Assembly (NCBI GenBank): GCA_021826035.1
Contig: JAKBBE010000153.1
Location: forward strand, 1-6,251
Length of the DNA: 6,251 nt
From: Pseudomonadota bacterium
GTDB taxonomy: Bacteria > Pseudomonadota > Gammaproteobacteria > Steroidobacterales > Steroidobacteraceae
Direction: 5' to 3'
Position 1 is the first letter of the stretch. Every line of letters starts with the position of its first letter. Below the pieces are notes generated by a model. It worked only from the letters and a program-made list of their open reading frames with translations. It was not told where the DNA came from and did no database searches. Position numbers and translations under genes: made by a program. Shown here in pieces: positions 1 to 5,963 of this stretch.

Positions 1-187
1 TGGCGAAGGTGCGCTCGGGCCGGCGCACCCCGAGGCCGTGCTGGCGCAGCACCGTGAAGGCCTGCGGCGAGGTGACCTCGTGGATCAGGTGCAGATCGAT
101 GTACAGCACCGCCGGGGTGTCGGCGGTTTCGCCGCTCACCTCGTGACTGCGCCAGACCTTCTCGAACAGCGTCTGCGGTGCCGCCAT
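1..187 (-). CDS. leuC: 3-isopropylmalate dehydratase large subunit, N-terminal part (runs off the window)
   Basis: LeuC with LeuD isomerises 2-isopropylmalate to 3-isopropylmalate in cytosolic leucine biosynthesis, using a [4Fe-4S] cluster. Only the first 62 residues are in the window. They begin [15 protein letters not shown] and contain [17 protein letters not shown] (about residues 28-44), followed by a [10 protein letters not shown] stretch. These match the typical bacterial LeuC N-terminus ([25 protein letters not shown]). The cluster cysteines and the rest of the aconitase fold lie beyond the left edge, so integrity cannot be judged. The start ATG at 187-185 shares its A with the ilvE stop (sequence TGATG), and no clear Shine-Dalgarno lies upstream. 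This suggests translation coupled to ilvE. leuD and leuB are expected to the left, which is inference from usual operons. Confidence 0.95.
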   Translation of the reverse strand, partial: MAAPQTLFEKVWRSHEVSGETADTPAVLYIDLHLIHEVTSPQAFTVLRQHGLGVRRPERTFA

Positions 188-1146
188 CAGCGCGCCGCCG
201 CAGCGGGGGGCGCTGCCATGTCGATGTGATCGAGCCAGCCCCACTGATCGGGTGTCTCGCCGGAGAACAGGCCGAAGAACGCCTTCTGCAGCGTCTCGGT
301 GATCGGGCCGCGCTTGCCGGCGCCGACCATGAGGCGGTCGACCGAGCGGATCGGGGTGATCTCGACCGCCGTGCCGGTGAAGAAGGCCTCGTCCGCTATA
401 TAGAGGAGTTCGCGCGGGATGGCGCACTCGCGCACCTCGATGCCCCGCTCTCGCGCCAGGCGCATCACCGAGTCGCGCGTGATGCCCCCGAGCACCGAGT
501 GGGCGAGGGCGGGGGTGAGCAGCACGCCGTCCTTGACCACGAACAGGTTCTCCCCCGATCCCTCGCTGAGGGTGCCATCGGGCGCCAGTCCGATGCCCTC
601 GTGGAAACCCAACCGGCGCGCCTCGGCGCCGATCAGCTGGCTGGAGAGGTAGTTGCCGCCCGCCTTGGCGAGCGCCGGCAGCGTGTTCGGCGCGACGCGA
701 TGCCAGGAGGAGATGCAGGCATCGACGCCTTGCTCCTCACTCTCGTGACCGAGGTACTTGCCCCATTCCCAGGCGGCCACGGCCACCTCGGTCGGCGGCT
801 CATTCTTCGGCGTCACGCCGATCTCCCCGTAGCCGCGAAACGCGACCGGGCGGATATAGGCGCCCTTGGCGAGGCCGTTGGCGGCGATCACCGCGTGGCA
901 GGCCGCATCGATCTGCCCGACGGTGAACGGCATGCTCATGCGATAGATCTTCGCCGAGTCGAACAGGCGGCGCGAGTGATCGCGCAGGCGGAAAATCGCT
1001 ACGCCCTGGTGCGTCTGATAGGCGCGCACCCCCTCGAACACCGAGGAGCCGTAGTGCAGCGCGTGGCTGAGCACGTGCACCGTGGCCTTCTCCCACGGAA
1101 CGAGCTTGCCGTTGAACCAAATGTACTGAGTGGCCGGAATGGGCAT
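187..1146 (-). CDS. ilvE: branched-chain amino acid aminotransferase (class IV, PLP)
   Basis: IlvE transfers the amino group from glutamate to the keto acids of leucine, isoleucine and valine, the last step of all three pathways, in the cytosol. The 319-residue length is close to the family norm of about 305-310. Visible signatures are [14 protein letters not shown] (8-21), [13 protein letters not shown] (31-43), [16 protein letters not shown] (96-111), the PLP-binding lysine K161 in [12 protein letters not shown], the SEGSGENLF motif (194-202, with E195 as the cofactor-ring glutamate), GITRDSV (221-227) and [14 protein letters not shown] (253-266). The start has a good Shine-Dalgarno AGGGGAG at 1160-1154, seven bases upstream. 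The gene begins 27 nt after the leuA stop and its stop overlaps the leuC start, so it is internal to the operon. The C-terminal tail is alanine/proline rich and probably disordered. D-amino-acid transaminase and aminodeoxychorismate lyase are related folds, but the motifs and the operon context favour IlvE. Confidence 0.95.
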   Translation of the reverse strand: MPIPATQYIWFNGKLVPWEKATVHVLSHALHYGSSVFEGVRAYQTHQGVAIFRLRDHSRRLFDSAKIYRMSMPFTVGQIDAACHAVIAANGLAKGAYIRPVAFRGYGEIGVTPKNEPPTEVAVAAWEWGKYLGHESEEQGVDACISSWHRVAPNTLPALAKAGGNYLSSQLIGAEARRLGFHEGIGLAPDGTLSEGSGENLFVVKDGVLLTPALAHSVLGGITRDSVMRLARERGIEVRECAIPRELLYIADEAFFTGTAVEITPIRSVDRLMVGAGKRGPITETLQKAFFGLFSGETPDQWGWLDHIDMAAPPAAAAR

Positions 1147-1153
1147 GAAACAT

Positions 1154-1160
1154 CTCCCCT
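1154..1160 (-). promoter_or_regulatory. ribosome binding site of ilvE
   Basis: AGGGGAG on the minus strand, seven bases before the ATG at 1146. It lies inside the 27-nt gap after the leuA stop and supports the chosen ilvE start and independent ribosome entry at this gene. Confidence 0.8.
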
Positions 1161-1173
1161 GGCGTTCTGCCAG

Positions 1174-2751
1174 TCAAAGCGTCGAAGCGGTCTGTGCACC
1201 CGCGCCGCGCTCCTCGCGCGAGCGGTTGCCTGCGGCTGCCTGCTCGATGCGGTTGATCACCTCGAGGAACGCCTTGCTGCTCGATTCCACGATGTTGGTG
1301 CTCACGCTCGAGCCCCGATAGGTGCGCTGATTGTACTCCACGTACACCACGGCCTCGCCCTGGGCATCCTCGCCCTCGGTGACGCCGCGGACCTCGAACT
1401 TGCGCAGCATCACCCCGAGCCCGGTCGCCGCCTCGATCGCCTTGAAGGCGGCATCGACCGGCCCGTCGCCCTCGGTGGTCTGTTCGACCAGCCGCCCGTC
1501 GCTGTGACGCAGCCGGACCGTCGTCGTGGCCGGACCCTGCATCACCGCGTGCGTCTCCAGTCCCGCGAGGCTCCACGGGCCGTTCGCCGCACCGCCGGCG
1601 CGCAGCACCAGCGCCTCGATGTCGCCGTCGAAGAGCTCCTTCTTGCGGTCCGCGAGCGCTTTGAACTCCTCGAACACCTCGTTGAGCTCCTGCTCCTGAA
1701 GCTCGAAGCCGAGTGCGCGCACCCGATCGCGGAAGGCGTGCCGGCCGCTGTGCTTGCCGAGGATCAAATGACTGCGCGCGAGTCCGACGTCCTCCGGACG
1801 CATGATCTCGTAGGTCGAGTGGTGCTTCAGCACGCCGTGCTGATGGATGCCCGCCTCGTGCGCGAACGCGTTTTCCCCGACCACCGCCTTGTTGCGCGGC
1901 ACGGTCATCCCGGTGATGCTCGAGACTAAGCGCGAGGTCGGATACAGCCGCGTGGTCTGGATGCCGGTGGTGACATTGAAGAAGGCCGCGCGCGTCTTCA
2001 GCGCCATCACCACTTCCTCGAGCGAGCAGTTGCCGGCACGCTCGCCGATCCCATTGATCGTGCACTCGATCTGCCGGGCGCCGGCGACCACGGCCGTGAG
2101 GCTGTTCGCCACTGCCATGCCGAGGTCGTCATGGCAGTGCACCGAGAGGCGGATCCGCTCGATGCCGCGCACGTTCTTGCGCAGATAGCGGAACAGTTCG
2201 GCGAACTCATCCGGCACCGTGTAGCCGACGGTATCGGCGATGTTCACCGTGCTCGCGCCGGCCTCGATGGCCGCCTCGACCACCTGCGCCAGGAACTCGA
2301 GCTCCGTGCGCGAGGCGTCCTCGGGGGAGAACTCCACGTCCTCGCACAGCTCCCGCGCGCGGCGCACGCCCTCCACGGCGGTGCGCAGGATCTGCTCCTC
2401 GGCCATGTTCAGTTTGTACTGGCGGTGAATGGCACTGGTGGCGAGGAACACGTGCAGCCGCCGCCGCGGCGCATCGGCGAGGGCGCGCGCGGCGAGCTCG
2501 ATGTCCTCGCGGTTGCAGCGCGCCAGTCCCGCGATGATCGGGCCGTCGATCGTGCGCGAGACGGCCTGTACGCTCTCCCAGTCCCCCTTGGAGGCGGCCG
2601 GGAAACCCGCCTCGATCACATCGACGCCGAGCTCGGCGAGCGCACGGGCCACGCGCAGCTTCTCCGGCTGCGTCATGCTGCATCCCGGGGCCTGTTCGCC
2701 ATCGCGCAGGGTCGTATCGAAGATCAGTACCTGGTCTGGTTCGGCTGCCAT
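1174..2751 (-). CDS. leuA: 2-isopropylmalate synthase (LeuA type 1)
   Basis: LeuA condenses 3-methyl-2-oxobutanoate with acetyl-CoA to 2-isopropylmalate, the committed step of leucine synthesis. It is normally feedback-inhibited by leucine. The 525-residue length fits type-1 LeuA. The DRE-TIM HMGL-like barrel spans about residues 7-275: FDTTLRDGEQ (11-20, with R16 and D17), VIEAGFPAAS (45-54), the HCHDD motif (205-209) giving metal ligands H205 and H207, and NGIGERAGNCSLEEVVMAL (233-251) with metal ligand N241. A linker region follows (AHEAGIHQHG, 297-306; LGKHSGRHA, 331-339). The C-terminal leucine-binding regulatory domain runs from about 375 to 503, including EYNQRTYRGSSVSTNIVESSS (472-492). 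The regulatory domain being present implies intact allosteric inhibition. The start is well supported: AAGGAG six bases before the ATG, 36 nt after the ilvC stop. Homocitrate and citramalate synthases share the barrel, but the leucine operon and full type-1 motifs favour LeuA. The last 20 residues are low-complexity. Confidence 0.97.
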   Translation of the reverse strand: MAAEPDQVLIFDTTLRDGEQAPGCSMTQPEKLRVARALAELGVDVIEAGFPAASKGDWESVQAVSRTIDGPIIAGLARCNREDIELAARALADAPRRRLHVFLATSAIHRQYKLNMAEEQILRTAVEGVRRARELCEDVEFSPEDASRTELEFLAQVVEAAIEAGASTVNIADTVGYTVPDEFAELFRYLRKNVRGIERIRLSVHCHDDLGMAVANSLTAVVAGARQIECTINGIGERAGNCSLEEVVMALKTRAAFFNVTTGIQTTRLYPTSRLVSSITGMTVPRNKAVVGENAFAHEAGIHQHGVLKHHSTYEIMRPEDVGLARSHLILGKHSGRHAFRDRVRALGFELQEQELNEVFEEFKALADRKKELFDGDIEALVLRAGGAANGPWSLAGLETHAVMQGPATTTVRLRHSDGRLVEQTTEGDGPVDAAFKAIEAATGLGVMLRKFEVRGVTEGEDAQGEAVVYVEYNQRTYRGSSVSTNIVESSSKAFLEVINRIEQAAAGNRSREERGAGAQTASTL

Positions 2752-2757
2752 GACAGT

Positions 2758-2763
2758 CTCCTT
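2758..2763 (-). promoter_or_regulatory. ribosome binding site of leuA
   Basis: AAGGAG on the minus strand, six bases before the leuA ATG at 2751. It is a near-consensus Shine-Dalgarno inside the 36-nt ilvC-leuA gap. It fixes the leuA start and argues for strong translation of this gene. Confidence 0.85.
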
Positions 2764-2787
2764 GGGGGACGGTGGGAGGGCGGGCGC

Positions 2788-3783
2788 TCAGGCGCGCCGA
2801 TCGTTCAGCCAGGGCATGCGCGCGCGCAGCTTGGCGCCGATCTTCTCGATCGGGTGCTTCAGATCGCTCTTCAGCAGCTTCGTGTAGCGCTTGCGTCCGC
2901 CGGCGTTCTCGCGGATCCACTGGCGGGCGAAAGCCCCGCTCTGGATCTCCTTGAGCACCTTCACCATCTCTTTCTTCACGCGCGCATCGACGATGCGCGG
3001 GCCGCGCGTGAGATCACCGTACTTGGCCGTCTCGCTGATGAACTCGTGCATCTTCGTGATGCCGCCTTCGTGCAGCAGATCGACGATGAGCTTCAGCTCG
3101 TGCAGGCACTCGTAGTAGGCGACTTCGGGCTGGTAGCCGGCTTCGACCAGCGTCTCCCAGCCCCGCACCACCAATTCGGTCGCCCCGCCGCAGAGCACCG
3201 CCTGCTCGCCGAACAGATCGGTTTCGGTCTCCTCGGCGAAGGTCGTCTCGAGCACCCCGCCGCGCGTGCCGCCGATGCCGTGCGCATAGGCGAGGGCGCG
3301 CTTCTTGCCCTGGCCGGTGGCGTTCTGTTCCACCGCGATCAGGCACGGCACGCCGCGGCCCTGCTGGTACTGGCGGCGCACGAGATCGCCGGGGCCCTTC
3401 GGGGCGATCAGCACCACGTCGAGATCCTGGCGAGGCTTGATCTGCTTGAAGTGGATGTTGAACCCGTGCGCGAACAGCAGCGTCGCGCCGCGCTTGATCG
3501 CCGGTTCGATGCTCTCGTAGAGCGCCTTTTGCGCCAAGTCAGGCACCAGCATCGCGATCAGGTCGGCGTCCGTCGCCGCGCTCGTCGGTTCGGCGACGGC
3601 GAGGCCGTCCTGCTTGGCCTTCTTCCATCCCGGTCCGCCCTTGCGGGCTCCCACGATGACGTCAAACCCGCTGTCCTTGAGGTTCAGTGCATGAGCGCGG
3701 CCCTGGCTGCCGTAGCCCATGACGGCGATGCGCGCTCCGCGCAGGGCCTTCTGGTCGACGTCTTTTTGCGAATACAGCTTCAT
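2788..3783 (-). CDS. ilvC: ketol-acid reductoisomerase, class I
   Basis: IlvC isomerises and reduces acetolactate or acetohydroxybutyrate to the dihydroxy acids of the valine/leucine and isoleucine pathways, using Mg2+ and NAD(P)H. With the ATG at 3783 it is 331 residues, the class I size. The N-terminal Rossmann domain carries [13 protein letters not shown] (23-35). Active-site residues are all visible: H106 in [14 protein letters not shown] (127-132), metal ligands D189 and E193 in [13 protein letters not shown]225 and E229 in [14 protein letters not shown], and S250 in [14 protein letters not shown] five codons upstream is in frame, but ATG with GGAG nine bases before it is the better start. 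It is the first gene of the operon, 65 nt after the attenuator terminator. The cofactor-specificity loop (R47-K48-G-G-P-G-W53) has glycines where class I enzymes usually have serines, which may affect NADPH preference (inference). Confidence 0.97.
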   Translation of the reverse strand: MKLYSQKDVDQKALRGARIAVMGYGSQGRAHALNLKDSGFDVIVGARKGGPGWKKAKQDGLAVAEPTSAATDADLIAMLVPDLAQKALYESIEPAIKRGATLLFAHGFNIHFKQIKPRQDLDVVLIAPKGPGDLVRRQYQQGRGVPCLIAVEQNATGQGKKRALAYAHGIGGTRGGVLETTFAEETETDLFGEQAVLCGGATELVVRGWETLVEAGYQPEVAYYECLHELKLIVDLLHEGGITKMHEFISETAKYGDLTRGPRIVDARVKKEMVKVLKEIQSGAFARQWIRENAGGRKRYTKLLKSDLKHPIEKIGAKLRARMPWLNDRRA

Positions 3784-3791
3784 CTCTCGAT

Positions 3792-3796
3792 ACTCC
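3792..3796 (-). promoter_or_regulatory. ribosome binding site of ilvC
   Basis: A GGAG core on the minus strand, about nine bases before the ATG at 3783. It also sits just inside the alternative in-frame TTG at 3798, which it therefore argues against as the start. A small GC-rich inverted repeat (GGCCC-GA-GGGCC on the plus strand, 3802-3813) lies immediately upstream and could fold next to this site. Confidence 0.6.
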
Positions 3797-3848
3797 AAAT
3801 CGGCCCGAGGGCCCGGATGTCAGATTTCAGTCGTACGTTGACGCACAC

Positions 3849-3889
3849 AAAAAACCCCGCAGCGGCCTTCAGTGCCGGTGCGGGGTTTT
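3849..3889 (-). terminator. rho-independent terminator / attenuator (3:4 hairpin) before ilvC
   Basis: On the minus strand the 5' arm (3889-3874, AAAACCCCGCACCGGC) pairs with the 3' arm (3866-3851) around a 7-nt loop ACTGAAG. There are eleven outer pairs, one C-C mismatch, then four inner pairs, followed by a run of six T (3854-3849). It lies between the leader ORF and ilvC, reading into the operon, so it is a regulated terminator rather than the end of a gene. Its 5' arm is also the partner of the antiterminator segment at 3949-3937. The hairpin is A-rich on the other side and could also stop plus-strand transcripts, but no plus-strand gene ends there. Confidence 0.92.
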
Positions 3890-3993
3890 GGTGTCTTCTC
3901 TCGCCCCTGCCTGTCTGTCCTCAGGCGATTGCGAGCACCCCGCACCGGCTGCTCGTAAGGAGCAGCAGTCCGATAAGGAGTACCGGCAGCCGG
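3874..3993 (-). promoter_or_regulatory. ilv/leu transcription attenuator: mutually exclusive RNA pairings
   Basis: Read on the minus strand. Segment 1 is CCGGCTGC (3993-3986) inside leader codons 17-19. It is a perfect 8-nt complement of GCAGCCGG (3952-3945). Segment 2 is GCCGGTGCGGGGT (3949-3937), overlapping that target, and is a perfect 13-nt complement of segment 3, ACCCCGCACCGGC (3886-3874), the 5' arm of the terminator. Segment 4 is the terminator 3' arm (3866-3851). A ribosome stalled on the Leu/Val/Ile codons would cover segment 1, letting 2:3 form so that the operon is read. A ribosome running on to the stop would disturb segment 2 and let 3:4 terminate. With no translation, 1:2 protects the terminator. 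The pairings are seen in the sequence; the mechanism follows the known enteric ilv and leu attenuators. A local hairpin GCTGCTC-CTTAC-GAGCAGC is also possible in codons 25-31. Confidence 0.88.
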
Positions 3994-4040
3994 CCAAACA
4001 GCGCCAGCGGCGTGCGCGACGCCGGAGGGGTTCGGACCAT
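3921..4040 (-). CDS. branched-chain amino acid leader peptide (attenuation peptide)
   Basis: A 39-codon ORF from ATG (4040-4038) to TGA (3923-3921), ending 31 nt before the attenuator terminator. It starts MVRTPPASRTPLALFG. The control run LPVLLIGLLLL spans residues 18-28: seven Leu, one Val and one Ile codon in eleven. It ends in a CGVLAIA tail, whose CG echoes the CG after the control codons of the E. coli IlvL peptide. It has no enzymatic role; its translation reports charged Leu, Val and Ile tRNA to the downstream terminator. The control codons sit just after RNA segment 1 and overlap its end, as the mechanism needs. No clear Shine-Dalgarno precedes the ATG. The frame stays open upstream, with an in-frame GTG at 4058-4056 as an alternative start. 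The hydrophobic run could resemble a membrane segment, but position and RNA structure explain it better as a leader. It is equivalent to ilvL/leuL. Confidence 0.87.
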   Translation of the reverse strand: MVRTPPASRTPLALFGRLPVLLIGLLLLTSSRCGVLAIA

Positions 4041-4104
4041 GTTGGCTGCGGGTACCACGGGCTTTGGGTGCCGGGACGAGATTAAAGTGGAGATGATGAG
4101 TCCG

Positions 4105-4134
4105 ATAGGAGCACAGTCAGCGTGCGTTTGTCAA
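4105..4134 (-). promoter_or_regulatory. sigma70-type promoter of the ilvC-leuA-ilvE-leuC operon
   Basis: On the minus strand a perfect -35 TTGACA (4134-4129) is followed after 18 bases by TCCTAT (4110-4105), preceded by an extended TGn element (TGC). The -10 is only a partial match. A better -10-like hexamer, TTTAAT (4086-4081), lies further downstream but has no -35 at the right distance. Initiation near 4098 would give a leader of about 57 nt before the leader peptide and about 315 nt before ilvC. The promoter lies in the divergent gap to the aminopeptidase gene. Confidence 0.55.
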
Positions 4135-4138
4135 CGCA
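4123..4138. promoter_or_regulatory. dyad symmetry centred on the -35 box, candidate operator
   Basis: TGCGTT-TGTC-AACGCA, a perfect 6-bp inverted repeat around a 4-bp spacer, contains the whole TTGACA -35 hexamer of the minus-strand operon promoter. A protein bound here would block RNA polymerase. No regulator gene is in the window and I cannot name the binding protein. It could also be chance in GC-rich DNA. Confidence 0.3.
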
Positions 4139-4202
4139 GCCTGCGCACATCGCTGGCGGCTCGTGCGCGCCCCGCGCTATGCTTCGCGGCGTGTCACACG
4201 AA

Positions 4203-5582
4203 ATGTTGTTGAAGAGTGATCCGGGGGAGAGCCGCCCGCTGTGGCTGCTCGCCGAGGGTGAACTACAGGCGTGGCTTGCGCGCCAGGACGGCGCACTCGC
4301 CGGCTGGGTGCGCGCGCACGGGTTTCAGGGCGAGCGCTACCGTGTCCTGACGCTGCCGGGCGAGGAGGGCGTTGCGGGTGCATTGCTCGGACTCGGCGCA
4401 GTGCGCTCGGCCGCCGAGCTCGGGCCCTGGCATGCCGCCGGTGCCGCCGAGCGGCTGCCGGCGCTGCCCTGGCGGCTCGGCACGGCGCTGCCGGCCGGCG
4501 CCGCCACGCACTTCGTGCTCGGCTGGCTGCTGGGCGGCTACCGCATGAATCGCTATCGGCTGGACGCCTCGTACGGTCCGGGCGCCGCACTGGTCGCGCC
4601 CCCGGAGGCGGACGTGCGCTACGCGCTTGCCGCGGCGCAGGCGAGCGCTCTGGCGCGCGATCTGATCAATACCCCGCCGAATGATCTCGGACCGCAGGAG
4701 CTGGCCGATGCCGCCGTGGCGCTGGCTCGCGAGCGCGGTGCGCGCTGCCAGGTGCTCAGCGGCGGGGAACTGGCGGGCTTTCCGCTGCTGCGCGCCGTCG
4801 GCGCCGGCAGCGTGCGCGAGCCGCGGCTGATCGATCTGCGCTGGGGGGAGAAGAATGCCCCGCGCGTGACCCTGGTCGGCAAAGGGGTGTGTTTCGACAC
4901 CGGCGGGCTCGATCTGAAGCCCGCCGGCGCCATGGCGCTGATGAAGAAGGACATGGGCGGGGCGGCGTGCGCACTGGCGCTGGCGGATCTGCTGATGCGA
5001 CTCGAGGCGCCGCTGCAGCTGCGCGTGCTGATCCCGGCGGTGGAGAACAGCGTCGGCGGCGCGGCGTACCGGCCGAGCGACGTGTTGCGCTCGCGCAAGG
5101 GTCTGACGGTCGAGATCGGCAACACGGACGCCGAGGGGCGGCTGGTCCTCGCCGATGCGCTGGCGGCGGCCGAGGAGGAGCGCCCGCAACTGATCATCGA
5201 CCTGGCGACCCTCACCGGGGCGGCACGCACCGCGCTCGGTCCGGAGCTGCCCGCCCTCTACAGCAACCGACCGGCGCTCGCTGAGCGGCTGCGCGAGATC
5301 GGCGAGGCGGAGTGCGATCCGCTCTGGCCGATGCCGTTGTGGGCAGGCTACGAAGAGGATCTGTCCAGCAAAATCGCCGACCTCGGTAATGTTGCATCGA
5401 CGCCATTCGCCGGTTCGATCATCGCGGCGCTGTTCCTGCAGCGCTTCATCGGCGGCGCCACCGACTGGCTGCACATCGATTTATATGCGTGGAACGGCAA
5501 GGAGCGTCCGGGCCGCGCCGTCGGCGCCGAGGCGCAGTGCGTACGGGCGCTGTACCGACTGCTGCGCGAGCGCTTCGGTTGA
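4203..5582 (+). CDS. leucyl aminopeptidase family protein (peptidase family M17)
   Basis: A cytosolic metallo-aminopeptidase of the M17 family, which removes N-terminal residues (often Leu) from peptides using two divalent metals in a hexamer. With the ATG at 4203 it is 459 residues, shorter than E. coli PepA (503). The N-terminal third (1-135) is the variable domain; the catalytic domain follows from ARDLINTPPNDL (151-162). The metal and catalytic residues are all present at the same spacing as in PepA: K227 and D232 (VGKGVCFDTGGL), K239 (LDLKP), D250 (MKKDMGG), D309 and E311 with R313 in the family signature NTDAEGRL (307-314). LATLTGA (334-340) and STPFAGSIIAALFLQRF (399-415) are also typical. 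The frame is open from GTG 4122, and ATG 4179 or GTG 4191 are alternative starts. None has a clear Shine-Dalgarno, and 4122 would overlap the divergent promoter. It is transcribed divergently from the leucine operon. Peptide recycling of leucine is a plausible link (inference). Confidence 0.93.
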   Translation: MLLKSDPGESRPLWLLAEGELQAWLARQDGALAGWVRAHGFQGERYRVLTLPGEEGVAGALLGLGAVRSAAELGPWHAAGAAERLPALPWRLGTALPAGAATHFVLGWLLGGYRMNRYRLDASYGPGAALVAPPEADVRYALAAAQASALARDLINTPPNDLGPQELADAAVALARERGARCQVLSGGELAGFPLLRAVGAGSVREPRLIDLRWGEKNAPRVTLVGKGVCFDTGGLDLKPAGAMALMKKDMGGAACALALADLLMRLEAPLQLRVLIPAVENSVGGAAYRPSDVLRSRKGLTVEIGNTDAEGRLVLADALAAAEEERPQLIIDLATLTGAARTALGPELPALYSNRPALAERLREIGEAECDPLWPMPLWAGYEEDLSSKIADLGNVASTPFAGSIIAALFLQRFIGGATDWLHIDLYAWNGKERPGRAVGAEAQCVRALYRLLRERFG

Positions 5583-5590
5583 GCCTGTCG

Positions 5591-5625
5591 CACGGTTCGT
5601 CGCTGCCCACCCCACGGTTCGTCGC
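5591..5625. repeat. 13-bp direct repeat, period 22
   Basis: CACGGTTCGTCGC occurs at 5591-5603 and again at 5613-5625, with a 9-bp spacer, just after the aminopeptidase stop. There are only two copies. It may be a local duplication or paired binding sites on roughly the same DNA face (two helical turns). Confidence 0.75.
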
Positions 5626-5661
5626 GTTGTGTCGTTCCGAGCGTACGGATTTTCACGGGAA

Positions 5662-5687
5662 TGACATCAGTCTGAGAGACCATGTCA
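5662..5687. other. bulged stem-loop downstream of the aminopeptidase gene
   Basis: TGACAT (5662-5667) pairs with ATGTCA (5682-5687). Inside, GTCT (5670-5673) pairs with AGAC (5677-5680) around a GAG loop, giving two stems separated by a 2x1 internal loop. There is no following T run, so it is not a standard intrinsic terminator. It might stabilise the 3' end of the mRNA or act as a protein site. Confidence 0.4.
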
Positions 5688-5778
5688 CGTCGTGATGAAC
5701 AGCATGCAGAAAAATGAAGCCGCCGAGCGGTTCGCGGGGGACGAGTACGGTGCACCGTGCGCGGCCGAGCGCACGGCC

Positions 5779-5796
5779 GTCGGCGTCGGCGTCGGC
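5779..5796. repeat. GTCGGC tandem hexamer, three copies
   Basis: Three perfect tandem copies of GTCGGC lie in the gene-poor stretch. This is a simple-sequence tract that could vary in length by slippage, though three units is few. Confidence 0.7.
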
Positions 5797-5963
5797 GCGA
5801 CGCTGGGGCGCCCGCGGTCAAGGCCGCTGCGCGCCGTGGCGCGCACGCCGGTGAGCCGTCCGACCCCATCCACCTGCAGGGCTGTTTTGCCGCGTTCGAG
5901 CTCACGCTGCTAGTGCCGCCCATGAACGTTGCGGCCATTTATCGGATTGATCGTCTTGCGCAG

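Noticed and set aside
178..1929. A 583-residue open frame on the plus strand.
   Set aside because: It is antisense to ilvE and most of leuA, both of which have full family motifs and ribosome sites. The product is rich in Arg, Ala, His and Asp without domains, as expected of an antisense shadow in GC-rich coding DNA.
800..2065. A 421-residue minus-strand open frame overlapping leuA and ilvE.
   Set aside because: It is an out-of-frame shadow of two well-supported genes, with an Arg/Gly-rich low-complexity product. It does not point to a frameshift, because both real frames are intact throughout.
3784..3798. An N-terminal extension of ilvC from TTG at 3798.
   Set aside because: The GGAG ribosome site lies at or inside this extension and is well placed for the ATG at 3783, where the protein starts [14 protein letters not shown] like its family.
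3841..4100. A T-box or metabolite riboswitch ahead of ilvC.
   Set aside because: No T-box bulge or other riboswitch core is visible. The Leu/Val/Ile-rich leader ORF with complementary segments fully explains the terminator.
2131..4212. A 693-residue open frame on the plus strand.
   Set aside because: It is antisense to leuA and ilvC and runs through the attenuator. No recognisable motif; its length reflects low stop frequency in GC-rich DNA.
4263..5474. A 403-residue minus-strand open frame.
   Set aside because: It is antisense to the aminopeptidase gene, whose catalytic residues are all intact in the plus frame. The Arg/Gln/Ala-rich product has no motif.
5695..5913. A possible small protein starting MNSMQKNEAAERF.
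   Set aside because: The first 30 residues look plausible, but the rest turns into Pro/Arg/Ser/Thr-rich sequence. There is no Shine-Dalgarno and no recognisable family, so I left it out as a gene.
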